Shown piece after piece: positions 35,860-44,392 of a DNA stretch of 64,000 nt. The position numbers were made by a program, and so were the translations under genes. Origin of the DNA: Hyphomicrobium_A sp964493785 (GTDB taxonomy: Bacteria > Pseudomonadota > Alphaproteobacteria > Rhizobiales > Hyphomicrobiaceae); the NCBI GenBank assembly GCA_964493785.1, contig CAZBPM010000004.1:144171-208170 (forward strand), given 5' to 3'. Below the pieces are notes generated by a model. It was given only the letters and a program-made list of their open reading frames with translations, ran no database searches and was not told the origin of the DNA. Each line of letters starts with the position of its first letter. Position 1 is the first letter of the stretch.

Positions 35860-37523
35860 GACGACGTCCTGGCCCTCGTCGGCTGCACAATGATCTCCCC
35901 GCGACCGCCGTCGATGATCTCGTCATCAGAGAGGCGGAAGTTCTCCATGCGCACCGTGTGGTAGCGGTCGAAGTATTCCTTGAGCGGCTTCTCGATGGAG
36001 CGGTCGTACTCGGGACGTGCGACGTGAGTCGCGCCGTTGACGATCTTGATCACCTTACCGTCGCGGACGATCAGCTCGCCATTCTTGAACACCAGTTCGG
36101 GCGTCGTGAACATGCGCTCGCGGTTGGCGTCGTCCTTGTAGACGGTGATGTCGGCGCGGGCGCCAGGGCCAACGTGGCCCAAGTCTTTCAGGCCGAGGCT
36201 CTTGGCGGGACCGGCACGTGTCAGAACCGCGATGTCGTACAGCGAATACTCGCGGTCGAGGTGCGGGAGCGTCGAATACTTCAGCGCGTCCGGGTTCACG
36301 TGCAGCATGGTTTCGCGGCGGAAGTCGCGGTCCATTAGCAGGCGGATGAGGTGGGGGTACGTGTAGAACGGCCCGCCGTTCGGGTGATCGGTGGTCAGGA
36401 AGATGCGCCACGGGTCGTCGCAGAGCAGGAACGTCTCGAGGCCGATCGCCCACTGCAGCGCGTGTACGAAGCTCTTGTCGCGATAGCGGAACGGGACAAC
36501 GCCGCAGCCGGCGTCGCACTCGATGTCCATCACCACCCAACGCTTGGGGTCGGCGTTCTTGGCGCCGTTGTACTGGCGCATGGAGTCGCCCGAGGCGGTG
36601 CAGGTCGCGCCGAACATCACCTGACCGACGTCGATTGAGACGTTCGGATACTTCTTCAGCAGCTCGGCCACCTGCACGGCGCCCGACGAGAAGTTGCGAT
36701 CGCCCTCGGTCGCGTAGCTGTGGAACTGGATGTGCGTGAGGTGGAGCGGCAGGCCGTCGGTCGCGCGGATGGTGGCAAGCGTCGTCTCGACGTTGCCGGG
36801 GATGCCGAGGTTGCAGCCGTGAACGTGCAGCGGATGCGTGACGCCGAGCTCGAGCAGGCCTCGGGCCAGTGTCAGGATGATGTCTCGGGGTGTGATGCCG
36901 TAATAGACGTGCTTCTCGTCGAGGTCGAGCTTGCGCTGGTTGAACTTGAAGGCGCTGATGCCGCCCGGGTTCACCACCTTGACCGCAACGGCCTGAGCCG
37001 CGTGCATGGTCCAGGCGATGTAGTCCTTGATCTGCTCCATGCCGACTTTGCCGGCCATCATACGGAGCAGGAAATCATCGCTACCGAGCATCACGAACGC
37101 GCCCTTGTCGAGCAGCGGCGTGTCACCCATTTCCATGTGCGCCTGGCGCGCATTGGCCGGGAGCATCGCGGGCTCGAAGGCGGCCGTGTAGCCCATTTCG
37201 GCGTAACGATAGCCGGTGACCATCGTCGACGGCGTGGCGTAGCCGGTGCCGGCGCGTGTCAGCTCGGTGTGGGCGACCTCGTCCTTGTAGTGGTCCTCGG
37301 GCAGCAGCGTGCGGGCGATGGTGACCTTGCCGCCGCCGATGTGCGTGTGCGGATCGATGCCGCCAGCCATGACTACGCGGCCGCGGAGATCGTATTCCTT
37401 GTCGACGCGCGCGTCCGCAGGCGGCGGCACGATGCGGCCGTCGGCGAAGTAGATGTCGCGCACCTCGCCATTGATGTTGTTGGTGGGGTCGTAGACCTTG
37501 CCACCGGTCAGCTTGATCAGCAT
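35856..37523 (-). CDS. fhcA: formyltransferase/hydrolase complex subunit A (formylmethanofuran hydrolase)
   Basis: The 555-residue amidohydrolase is homologous to FwdA/FmdA. The metal motif is GGIDPHTHIGGGK (His59, His61). VKVVNPGGISAFK contains the region of the carbamylated Lys, and LTTDHPNGGPFYTYP the distal metal/catalytic residues. It hydrolyses formylmethanofuran to formate. It is cytoplasmic, second in fhcBADC, 15 bases after fhcB. Confidence 0.95.
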   Translation of the reverse strand: MLIKLTGGKVYDPTNNINGEVRDIYFADGRIVPPPADARVDKEYDLRGRVVMAGGIDPHTHIGGGKVTIARTLLPEDHYKDEVAHTELTRAGTGYATPSTMVTGYRYAEMGYTAAFEPAMLPANARQAHMEMGDTPLLDKGAFVMLGSDDFLLRMMAGKVGMEQIKDYIAWTMHAAQAVAVKVVNPGGISAFKFNQRKLDLDEKHVYYGITPRDIILTLARGLLELGVTHPLHVHGCNLGIPGNVETTLATIRATDGLPLHLTHIQFHSYATEGDRNFSSGAVQVAELLKKYPNVSIDVGQVMFGATCTASGDSMRQYNGAKNADPKRWVVMDIECDAGCGVVPFRYRDKSFVHALQWAIGLETFLLCDDPWRIFLTTDHPNGGPFYTYPHLIRLLMDRDFRRETMLHVNPDALKYSTLPHLDREYSLYDIAVLTRAGPAKSLGLKDLGHVGPGARADITVYKDDANRERMFTTPELVFKNGELIVRDGKVIKIVNGATHVARPEYDRSIEKPLKEYFDRYHTVRMENFRLSDDEIIDGGRGEIIVQPTRARTSS

Positions 37524-37538
37524 TGCGCGGTGCTCACT

Positions 37539-38924
37539 TCAGAGTGCGGCTTGAATGGCGGCGAGGACTTCGGCGGAGCTCGGCAAACGCGAGCGGCCGA
37601 GGTTCTTCATCGGCAGAGAGACGACGTTATCGCAGCGGACCATCTGGCCCGCGTGATCGATGCCGGGGGTGCCCACGGGGATATAGACGGTGGGGGCCTG
37701 GGCGAGGCGGACGCCGGGCGTGCCGAGCACGACGGTCGGGACCTTGGTCTGGGGCAGGCCGATGTCGGGGCCGATGGAAGCCACCCAGACGAGCAGGTCT
37801 CCTTCGCCTTCGGCTATCATTCGGCTGATGTTGTAGCGATAGGAGTCGTACTCGGGCGCGCCGTTGGCGAAGCTCACGCGCAGCGGGAAGCCCGTCTGCC
37901 ACGTGCAGGTCGAGGCGGCGCTCGGGGCGCCCTCGTTACCGCCAAGCGACAGGCCAGCGAAGCGGGTGGTGAGGTTCAGCTCGCGCACGATCTCGGTCAT
38001 CATGTGCACGGTGAGATCGCCCTGCGGCATGCTCAGTGCGGGCGGCGACCAGACCATGACACCGTAGTTGGCCTTCTTGCACTTGTCGGCGACGACATTG
38101 ATCGCGTCGAGCGGGACGCCGGCGATGCCGCCGGTTGCCGCTGGTGCAGCAGCCGGGAGCTTGGAGCCCGGAATCAGTCCAGCGAAGATGCTGCCCAACT
38201 TGCCGGGCGGTGCTGCTGCCGCTGGCGCTTCGGTTCCGGCGGATATGGGGAAGCCGCGCACGCGTGCCGAGATCGCGGCGAGCACTTCCGGGATGCGGTC
38301 CTTGGCGACGGAGAGCGTAATGACCTCCTCGACGCGCGGGCCGGTCGCGGCGGACGTGTCGAGACCTTCGCCGATGAATATGACAGTGCGCTTCTGGCCA
38401 ACGCCGTCGAACATCGTGTGCTCGGGTGTGACGATGCGGTCGAAGAAGCGGCCATGCAGTTTGTGGACGTCGCTGCCGACAATGACGATGAGATCGGCGC
38501 GGTTACGCGTCTCGGTGAGCGTGGACATGATCCAGCCGCTCGTCTGCACGACTTTCAGGTTGCGATACTGGCCTTCGCTGAGCGCATGATCGACGACGCC
38601 GCAGGTGCGATCGGCGATCGCCAAGATGGCGCGCTGGCCGGCGACGTCGGTCGCCATGCCACCATAGAGCGGAAGCTTCGACTGGCGGACCAGGGCCGCT
38701 GCCGCCTTGATGGCCTCGTCTAGGCTGACTTCGGCATCGCGAACCAGAGGTTTTGCCGCCGGAAGAGGACGCTGGAAGCCTGCCGTGGCACGGGGGCAGC
38801 CGTTGCTGACCTTCAAGGCCGACCCGGTGCGGGTAACGGTCAGATCATCGCACAGGAGCCCACAGAAAGGACAGGCGACGTTGTGGTAGGTTTGGGTAGC
38901 GTCACCTTCGGCGTGTGCTGTCAT
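37539..38924 (-). CDS. fhcB: formyltransferase/hydrolase complex subunit B
   Basis: Starting at ATG 38924 after AAGGAG, the 461-residue protein is homologous to the molybdopterin subunit FwdB. The N terminus keeps four cysteines (CPFCGLLCDD and NGCPR; Cys18, 21, 25, 43) in the spacing of a 4Fe-4S site. Methylotroph FhcB is reported to lack redox cofactor function because the complex runs as a hydrolase. A Pro/Ala/Gly-rich insertion lies near residues 255-285. First gene of the operon. Confidence 0.92.
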   Translation of the reverse strand: MTAHAEGDATQTYHNVACPFCGLLCDDLTVTRTGSALKVSNGCPRATAGFQRPLPAAKPLVRDAEVSLDEAIKAAAALVRQSKLPLYGGMATDVAGQRAILAIADRTCGVVDHALSEGQYRNLKVVQTSGWIMSTLTETRNRADLIVIVGSDVHKLHGRFFDRIVTPEHTMFDGVGQKRTVIFIGEGLDTSAATGPRVEEVITLSVAKDRIPEVLAAISARVRGFPISAGTEAPAAAAPPGKLGSIFAGLIPGSKLPAAAPAATGGIAGVPLDAINVVADKCKKANYGVMVWSPPALSMPQGDLTVHMMTEIVRELNLTTRFAGLSLGGNEGAPSAASTCTWQTGFPLRVSFANGAPEYDSYRYNISRMIAEGEGDLLVWVASIGPDIGLPQTKVPTVVLGTPGVRLAQAPTVYIPVGTPGIDHAGQMVRCDNVVSLPMKNLGRSRLPSSAEVLAAIQAAL

Positions 38925-39095
38925 GTAGTGCAGTCTCCTTCCGCGCGCGGCGCAAGTAAGCACGGACGCCCGGTCAAAACAACAGCGGAGCAAATGCGGC
39001 TGTTTGCCGGGGCGAAGGCCGATTGCGGAGCTGCCGAGTGAACATTATGGTCCCGGCCGAGGCGGGCTAGAGAACCGATACTCGGAGGAAATACA

Positions 39096-39626
39096 ATGTT
39101 GAGAGCTGCAGTTCTGTCGCTGGCTGCGCTGGCACTGGTGCCGGCCGTCGCGCTGGCCCACGGCCCATCGCGCCAGAAGGTGACGGAGACAGTCGAGATC
39201 AACGCGCCGGCCGACAAGGTGTGGGCGGTGATCGGCAACTTCCAGGATATGAGCTGGCATCCGGCCGTCGCGAAGGTCGAAGGCAAGGGCGGCAACGACG
39301 CCAATGCAACCCGGACGCTGACGCTGACCTCGGGCGGTACGATCGACGAGAAGCTTCTGTCTCTCGATCCGGCCAAGATGATCTACAAGTACGAGATCAC
39401 TAAGGTCGATCCGAAGGTGCTGCCGGTCAACAACTACTCGTCGAACATCAGCGTGAAGGGCGACGGCGCCAAGTCCACGGTGGAGTGGAAGGGCGCGTTC
39501 TATCGCGGCTTCATGAACAACGATCCCCCGCCGGAGCTGAGCGACGAAGCTGCGGTCAAGGCCGTGAAGGGCGTTTACCGCGGCGGCCTCGACGCACTGA
39601 AGTCGAAGGTCGAGGCTGGCGGCTGA
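39096..39626 (+). CDS. mxaD: MxaD-like SRPBCC periplasmic protein
   Basis: The 176-residue protein has a signal peptide (cleavage after ALA), then an SRPBCC/polyketide-cyclase-like fold: VTETVEINAPADKVWAVIGNF, SWHPAV, TLTLTSGG and WKGAFYRGF. MxaD in other methylotrophs stimulates electron transfer between methanol dehydrogenase and cytochrome cL. AGGA precedes the start. It is divergent from fhcB and heads a four-gene periplasmic set that runs to the terminator near 41.9 kb. Confidence 0.87.
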   Translation: MLRAAVLSLAALALVPAVALAHGPSRQKVTETVEINAPADKVWAVIGNFQDMSWHPAVAKVEGKGGNDANATRTLTLTSGGTIDEKLLSLDPAKMIYKYEITKVDPKVLPVNNYSSNISVKGDGAKSTVEWKGAFYRGFMNNDPPPELSDEAAVKAVKGVYRGGLDALKSKVEAGG

Positions 39627-39636
39627 TAGCGGACCG

Positions 39637-40608
39637 ATGCACCGCCGCAATGATTTGCAGGCGTTGATACTGGCGGCGGCGCTGAGCGCCGCCGCTGCGC
39701 TCGGCTTGCATGCCGGTGAGGCAGGCAAGGTGACCGAGGCGCTGGTGACCAACCAGACCGGCGATTCCCTTTCCTTCGTTTCTCTGGCCGATATGAAGTC
39801 GGTGGCGGAGATTCCTATTGGCGGCAAGCCCGCCGGCATCGCGATGTCGGCTGACCGCTCCCGCGCATTCGTCACGTCGCCCGAGAGCAAGGAACTGGTC
39901 GTCGTGGACGCCGCGGCTCGCACGGTTGCGCGGCGGATCAGGGTCGGCGAGGCACCTCTCGGTGTCGCGGTGCACCCAACGAACGGCCGTGTCTATGTTG
40001 CCGACTGGTACACCCACAAGGTGTCGGTGGTGGATCCCGACGAAGGCAAGGTCGTCGCGGAAATCGCCGTGGGTGAATCCCCCTCCGGCCTGGCGGTGAC
40101 CCCGGATGGAAGGCTGCTGCTCAGCGCGGATAGGGACAGCGATGCGGTATCCATCATCGATGCAGCCACCAACACGCGGTTGAAGAGCTTGCCGGTGGGC
40201 CAGCGGCCTTTCGGCATAACCATCGATGCCAAGGGTGAGCGGGCCTACACGGCGAACGTGGCGAGCGACGACGTCAGCGTCATCGACATTGCGGCTGGCA
40301 AAGTCGTTGCGACGGTGCCGGTCGGGCATCGGCCCTATGCCGTAGCGCTTGCCCAGGGCCGCGCGTTCGTTACCAACCAGTATGCGAGCAGCGTCAGCGT
40401 GATCGATACGGCGAGCCTCAAGGTGACCAAGACGCTCGACGTCGGGGATCATCCGGAAGGCATCGAGGCCGACCCGGCTGAGGCGAATGTTTACGTCGCC
40501 TGCTGGTTCGACAACGTGCTGGTGCGCATTGATGCCCGGGCCCTGGCCGTGACCGGGGAGGCCGCCGTGGGGGATGGCCCCCGGGCTTTTGGCGCTTTTT
40601 TGCGCTGA
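39637..40608 (+). CDS. YVTN-type beta-propeller exported protein
   Basis: The 323-residue protein has a signal peptide (about 1-25). About seven repeats of the YVTN pattern follow, such as RAFVTSPESKELVVVDAA, RVYVADWYTHKVSVVDP and RAFVTNQYASSVSVID, giving a seven-bladed propeller. Ten bases separate it from mxaD. YVTN propellers recur beside quinoprotein dehydrogenase genes; a scaffold, assembly or metal/PQQ-handling role is inferred. A second, related propeller is encoded at 52.2-53.1 kb. Confidence 0.82.
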   Translation: MHRRNDLQALILAAALSAAAALGLHAGEAGKVTEALVTNQTGDSLSFVSLADMKSVAEIPIGGKPAGIAMSADRSRAFVTSPESKELVVVDAAARTVARRIRVGEAPLGVAVHPTNGRVYVADWYTHKVSVVDPDEGKVVAEIAVGESPSGLAVTPDGRLLLSADRDSDAVSIIDAATNTRLKSLPVGQRPFGITIDAKGERAYTANVASDDVSVIDIAAGKVVATVPVGHRPYAVALAQGRAFVTNQYASSVSVIDTASLKVTKTLDVGDHPEGIEADPAEANVYVACWFDNVLVRIDARALAVTGEAAVGDGPRAFGAFLR

Positions 40609-40790
40609 GGGCCGGGACAGCCGCCCGAGTTGGCATCTTGCAGTGCAGCGTTCACGCCGACGTCAACCGAATGACTAAACATTAAGGAAGGCCCTGTTTA
40701 CGGGCGCGCGCTCCCGTTGCTAGAACCAGCAGGAAAACGCGGCACTCAAGCCGCCGTAGCGTGGCAATGCACTGGGAAGGAAATGTTCGA

Positions 40791-41519
40791 ATGCGGTTTC
40801 ATAGTTTGGGCGGCGCAGTACTGGCCGTCGCTGTTTTGTGTCACGCCGGGGTAGTCATGGCAGCGGAGGATGCCAAGCCGGCGGCCGACGCCGCTGCGGC
40901 GCAGCCGAAGGCTATCGACCTCATCTTCGAGCAGAAGCATCTCAGCAACGTCGAGGCCGGCAAGACGATCAAGTACAACTTCGCCCGGACGGTCAGTGAC
41001 CCGAAGGTGCTGGGCATGGCATTCACCGACACCATCACGCTGAAGGTCGCGGCCGAGAAAGAAGACGGGAAGAAGGACGTCGAGCTTCAGATCTACACGG
41101 GTGATCGTGCGCGCGACCTGCAGAAGCTGGAGAAGTTTTCCATCAATCCGGTGTTCGCCGTGTTCTTCGCGCAGGCAGTGAACACCTTCAACCAGCTAGC
41201 GGGCGGCCAGGTGAACTACCTGCAGAAGGTATTCTCCGACGGCTGGCTGAAGTCGAAAGTCGAGCCGGTGAAGCTCAGCTATGAAGGCAAGGAGATCAAC
41301 GCCTACCGCATCTCCATGACGCCGTTCGCCGGAGACAAGTACGAATCCAAGATGCAGGGCTGGGAAGGCGCCGGCTACACAGTGATCGTCAGCAAGGACG
41401 TGCCGGGCCAGATCGTCGACATGTTCGCCACCTACCACAACCGCTACCCGCCGGCGACATTGAAGCTTTCCGAGCGCATCACGCTGGATGGCATCACGGG
41501 GCTGGAGGATCCGAAATGA
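40791..41519 (+). CDS. secreted protein of unknown function in the methylotrophy cluster
   Basis: I used ATG 40791 after AAGGAA (242 residues); an ATG at 40767 would only lengthen the n-region. The signal peptide is cleaved near VMA-AED. The mature protein, after an Ala-rich linker, is a beta-rich domain (IDLIFEQKHLSNV, TIKYNFARTVSDP, DVELQIYTGDRARDL, GYTVIVSKDVPGQIVDMFATY). I do not recognise a family; lipoprotein-carrier-like or DUF3108-like folds are possible. ATGA overlap with the next gene shows the two act together. Confidence 0.75.
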   Translation: MRFHSLGGAVLAVAVLCHAGVVMAAEDAKPAADAAAAQPKAIDLIFEQKHLSNVEAGKTIKYNFARTVSDPKVLGMAFTDTITLKVAAEKEDGKKDVELQIYTGDRARDLQKLEKFSINPVFAVFFAQAVNTFNQLAGGQVNYLQKVFSDGWLKSKVEPVKLSYEGKEINAYRISMTPFAGDKYESKMQGWEGAGYTVIVSKDVPGQIVDMFATYHNRYPPATLKLSERITLDGITGLEDPK

Positions 41520-41878
41520 GAAAGACGCGTTTCGTTGCCGTGTGCCTCGGGCTCGTCGGCGCCAGCATGACGGCTGTGGCGAGTCCGTCGGTGAAGCTGC
41601 CGGTGAATGACTACCCAACGGCGGCGCGCGCTGACTACGTGTTCGCGTGCATGCAGACAAATGGGCAGAACCGCATCGTGCTCGACAAGTGCGCGTGCTC
41701 CATCGATACGATCGCGGCGCTACTTCCCTATGCTGACTATGAGGCGGCCGAGACGATCATGTCGGTGCGCCAGAAGGGCGGCGAGAGCGTCACGATGTTC
41801 AACAGCTTCGCGCCGTTCCTCGAGAAGGTGAAGGATCTGAAGCGCGCGCAGGTCGAGGCGGAGTTGCGCTGCTTCTAG
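41516..41878 (+). CDS. small four-cysteine secreted protein
   Basis: The 120-residue protein has a signal peptide (cleavage after AVA) and a helical mature domain with Cys45, Cys59, Cys61 and Cys119 (FACMQT, DKCACSID, LRCF). Translation is coupled to the gene before it. The CxC arrangement could be structural disulfides or a metal site. No family recognised. A strong terminator follows. Confidence 0.75.
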   Translation: MRKTRFVAVCLGLVGASMTAVASPSVKLPVNDYPTAARADYVFACMQTNGQNRIVLDKCACSIDTIAALLPYADYEAAETIMSVRQKGGESVTMFNSFAPFLEKVKDLKRAQVEAELRCF

Positions 41879-41900
41879 TCTACGATGTCTGGACTAAATG

Positions 41901-41930
41901 AAAGGGCGCCCGGTCGCGGGCGCCCTTTTC
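41901..41930. terminator. strong intrinsic terminator between convergent operons
   Basis: AAAGGGCGCCCG and CGGGCGCCCTTT form a perfect 12-base stem with a GTCG loop, followed by T. The A-run on the left arm makes it usable in both directions. Confidence 0.9.
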
Positions 41931-41960
41931 TGTTCGGTCGAGCCGAACTTGCGTCTTGGC

Positions 41961-42779
41961 TCAGGATGCTTTCTTGGCCGAAGTCGCCGTGAAAACCTGG
42001 CCCTCGGTGTCCTTCGCGGTTACCTCGATGAGGTTTTCGGTGCCGGGCACGTAGCTGAAGCGGAAGTTGGGGTTCTCGGAAATCGAGATGCCGCCTTCCA
42101 TCCGGAACACCAGCGCGCCGTCGCGCTTCACTTCCATCTCGCTGACGATGCGCATCGGCGTGAACTGGCGGCTGACCTGATCCATTTGCATCCCTGTGAA
42201 ATTGGGATGGCGGATCATCACCTGCGCTTCGCGCACCGGTGGGGTCTGCGCTTTCGCGTCTTCGGGATCGAAGGACCGGATCTGCATTTTGCCCAGGCTG
42301 GCGAGGGCCTCGTCGGCGTCCTTGGATGCTGCTGCCGAGCAGCCGCCGGAGGCTTTGACGAATTTCGTCGCCATGTGCAGCTTGCCGTCGGCCGTCTCGA
42401 TGATGGCCCGCACGTTCGAATACATGTCGATGCGGACGCGAGTGGACAGCATCCGATCGCCGTTGCCGGCGGCCTCGCCGAAGGAGAACGTCGCCACGAC
42501 CGGCGAGGGGTTCTTGTCGACGACCAGCGTCAAGCTCTTCACCTCGCCCGACGATGCAGGGATGTTGACAGTGAGAGGGACGATGGCGGCGTCCTCGGCG
42601 CGGTAGGGTGCGTCGAGCAAAACAGCTCCGTCGTTCTCAGCCAGGTCTCGGCTCGCGAAGACGTCGCGGTGAATGTCCCGCCATACGTCATCGTCGGCGG
42701 CCGTCGCGGGCAAGGTGCCACCGGCCATAAACGCCAGGGCAAGGGCCATTGCGCCCCGTCGCAGAATTTTCGTGTCCAT
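41961..42779 (-). CDS. quinoprotein dehydrogenase-associated SoxYZ-like carrier
   Basis: From ATG 42779, after GGAGGAAG, the protein has 272 residues with a signal peptide (cleavage after ATA). The first part is SoxY-like, ending in ASGGCSAAAS with a single conserved Cys in a GGC motif. The C-terminal part is SoxZ-like (PNFTGMQMD, FRFSYVPG). Such fused carriers occur beside PQQ dehydrogenases rather than Sox operons. The reactive Cys may carry a relay intermediate; the substrate is unknown. It is paired with the upstream metallohydrolase. Confidence 0.88.
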   Translation of the reverse strand: MDTKILRRGAMALALAFMAGGTLPATAADDDVWRDIHRDVFASRDLAENDGAVLLDAPYRAEDAAIVPLTVNIPASSGEVKSLTLVVDKNPSPVVATFSFGEAAGNGDRMLSTRVRIDMYSNVRAIIETADGKLHMATKFVKASGGCSAAASKDADEALASLGKMQIRSFDPEDAKAQTPPVREAQVMIRHPNFTGMQMDQVSRQFTPMRIVSEMEVKRDGALVFRMEGGISISENPNFRFSYVPGTENLIEVTAKDTEGQVFTATSAKKAS

Positions 42780-42810
42780 CTTTGCTTCCTCCGTGCCGCC
42801 GCGTTGCTGG

Positions 42811-43884
42811 TTATTCCCATTCCAGTTCGGCGAAAGCGGCAGAAACGTTGCGTGCATGATACTCATTGAACAGAAGCCATGCATCTTTTTCAGAGATTCC
42901 TGCCGTTGCAGCGGCTTCGGCCAGGGTTTTTCCCTGCTTGATCATGTTGCGGACGTCCGAGGCCACAACAGAAAGGTAACGGCGCTCGGCGTCGAGAGCG
43001 GACGGCCACGGCATGGAGGCGGGGCCGTGCCCGGGGAGGGCAAGCTTCACGTCGGTGCGCGCGGCCAGCTTGTCGATGAGGGCCAACCAGCCGCGGATCG
43101 AGCCGTCCAGCGCCGGTGTATGGCGCGAGAACAGCAGGTCTCCGAGGAAGATAGTGCCCGTCTTTTCGTCGAGTACGGTGAGGTCGTTGTCGGTGTGGGC
43201 TGTTGGGTGAGCCTCCAGCAGCAACTTGCGGCCCCCAAGGTCGATCTCCCGGCGGTCTGAAACGAGTTCTGTGGGCGGGATAATCTCGGTCCCCTCAAAG
43301 GATTCTCCGAGAAGTTCCTTGTTGATCGCCATGTAGCGTTCGCCACGCGCGGCGAGCGCACGGGGCAATTTCGCGTGGCCTATGAAGGCAGGACCCTCGT
43401 CCTTGAAGGCTGTGTTCCCGAAAACGTGGTCGGGGTGCATGTGCGTGTTGATGACGTATTTGATCGGCAGGGCCGTCTTTGCGCGTATGGCGGCGAGAAG
43501 CTGCCTGCCGACGCGGGCGCTGCCGCCGGTGTCGACGACGGCGACGGCGTCGTTGCCGACGATGAAGCCCGAGTTGGACGTGTCGCCGGAGTTGCGAGGC
43601 GTGAAGAGTTCGTAGCGGCCGTGATGGACGAAAACGCCAGGAGCAACCTCTTCGACTGCGAGCGCGGCAGGCGATTCTACAGCTGCGCTTTCGGACGCGG
43701 CCGCAACCCGCGTCGAGACAGTGTGTGAGGTATCAGCGGTTGTTTTTAGTTCGCGAGTTAAGAGTTGCTCGGCGCTAGCAGCAGCGTTGCCGACCAGCAA
43801 AACGGCCGTTACTAGCAACGATGTAACGTTCGGGAAAATATCCCGGATTCCGGTTCCATTTGATGTCGCTCCAGTCGTGCTCAC
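42811..43884 (-). CDS. quinoprotein relay-system zinc metallohydrolase
   Basis: The 357-residue metallo-beta-lactamase-fold protein has an N-terminal membrane/signal segment (about 18-38). The zinc motif THMHPDHVFGN is followed by AHPTAHTDND (Asp/His), FLGDLLF and LALPGHGPAS. Family members accompany SoxYZ-like carriers and PQQ dehydrogenases, hence the name; the reaction is undetermined. It lies 31 bases upstream of the carrier, same operon, divergent from xoxF. Confidence 0.88.
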   Translation of the reverse strand: MSTTGATSNGTGIRDIFPNVTSLLVTAVLLVGNAAASAEQLLTRELKTTADTSHTVSTRVAAASESAAVESPAALAVEEVAPGVFVHHGRYELFTPRNSGDTSNSGFIVGNDAVAVVDTGGSARVGRQLLAAIRAKTALPIKYVINTHMHPDHVFGNTAFKDEGPAFIGHAKLPRALAARGERYMAINKELLGESFEGTEIIPPTELVSDRREIDLGGRKLLLEAHPTAHTDNDLTVLDEKTGTIFLGDLLFSRHTPALDGSIRGWLALIDKLAARTDVKLALPGHGPASMPWPSALDAERRYLSVVASDVRNMIKQGKTLAEAAATAGISEKDAWLLFNEYHARNVSAAFAELEWE

Positions 43885-43921
43885 GGTGATACCTCGATAA
43901 CGGATGATCGGGAATTTTCGA

Positions 43922-44146
43922 TCACGCGGGCGCGATCTCCGCGTGAGCGCTGGTTAGGGCGATCGAGCAACACGTTCCATCAGCCATCGTGTAGAGGATA
44001 TTTCGATCGGAAGCCGCGGCGGCGATGCGAGCGATACAGTTATCCAGCATTTCCGGGGTGCTTTCAGAAGGTTGTCGTGCGGCGCACAATTCGAATGTGC
44101 GGCGCAGCAAACTCCCAGAATACGCGGCGGAAAATACGTCAACCAT
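43922..44146 (-). CDS. possible small protein in the xoxF upstream region
   Basis: A 74-residue frame with AGGAC five bases before the ATG. Sequence features are a Cys pair (TCCS), further cysteines and two helix-like segments (PEMLDNCIARIAAAAS). No signal peptide. It resembles no family I know. It lies between divergent operons, so it could be a real small gene or chance. Confidence 0.35.
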   Translation of the reverse strand: MVDVFSAAYSGSLLRRTFELCAARQPSESTPEMLDNCIARIAAAASDRNILYTMADGTCCSIALTSAHAEIAPA

Positions 44147-44392
44147 CTTGTCCTATTCACGGACGCGTGAACTTTCGTTACCTGAGCGGCTTGCGGTCGG
44201 GAAAAAAAAGTGCGTAGATGTGCCGCGGTGTGACACGGCATCCAGGGCAAGCTGGCTTCAACCAGTATTGCTCCGTCGATCGCCAAAAAAGGGACAAGAA
44301 GGGGAAAACCCCGTTCCCGAAAAAATAGGGTGTGAGGCGCTGCTGTTCACCACCGACTTGCGTGGCAAGAACCTTAAAATGGAGGAAGCGCA
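44147..44392 (+). promoter_or_regulatory. xoxF: xoxF upstream regulatory region
   Basis: This region holds an interrupted palindrome, TGCCGCG-N6-CACGGCA (44221-44240, one mismatch), about 150 bases before the xoxF start. An A8 tract lies just upstream of it. It is a reasonable place for a regulator of the lanthanide-methanol response. GGAGGAA sits 5 bases before the xoxF ATG. Promoter boxes could not be assigned. Confidence 0.45.

Noticed and set aside
34151..35926. 591-residue version of the fhcC frame
   Set aside because: Its N-terminal half is an Arg/His-rich shadow of fhcD; the FhcC family begins at the ATG at 34963.
36720..38723. 667-residue plus-strand open frame
   Set aside because: Antisense to fhcA and fhcB, which carry clear family motifs; composition is that of a reverse-strand shadow.
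43885..44392. Short pqqA-type peptide gene near xoxF
   Set aside because: No frame with the conserved Glu-x-x-x-Tyr pattern was found in this gap.
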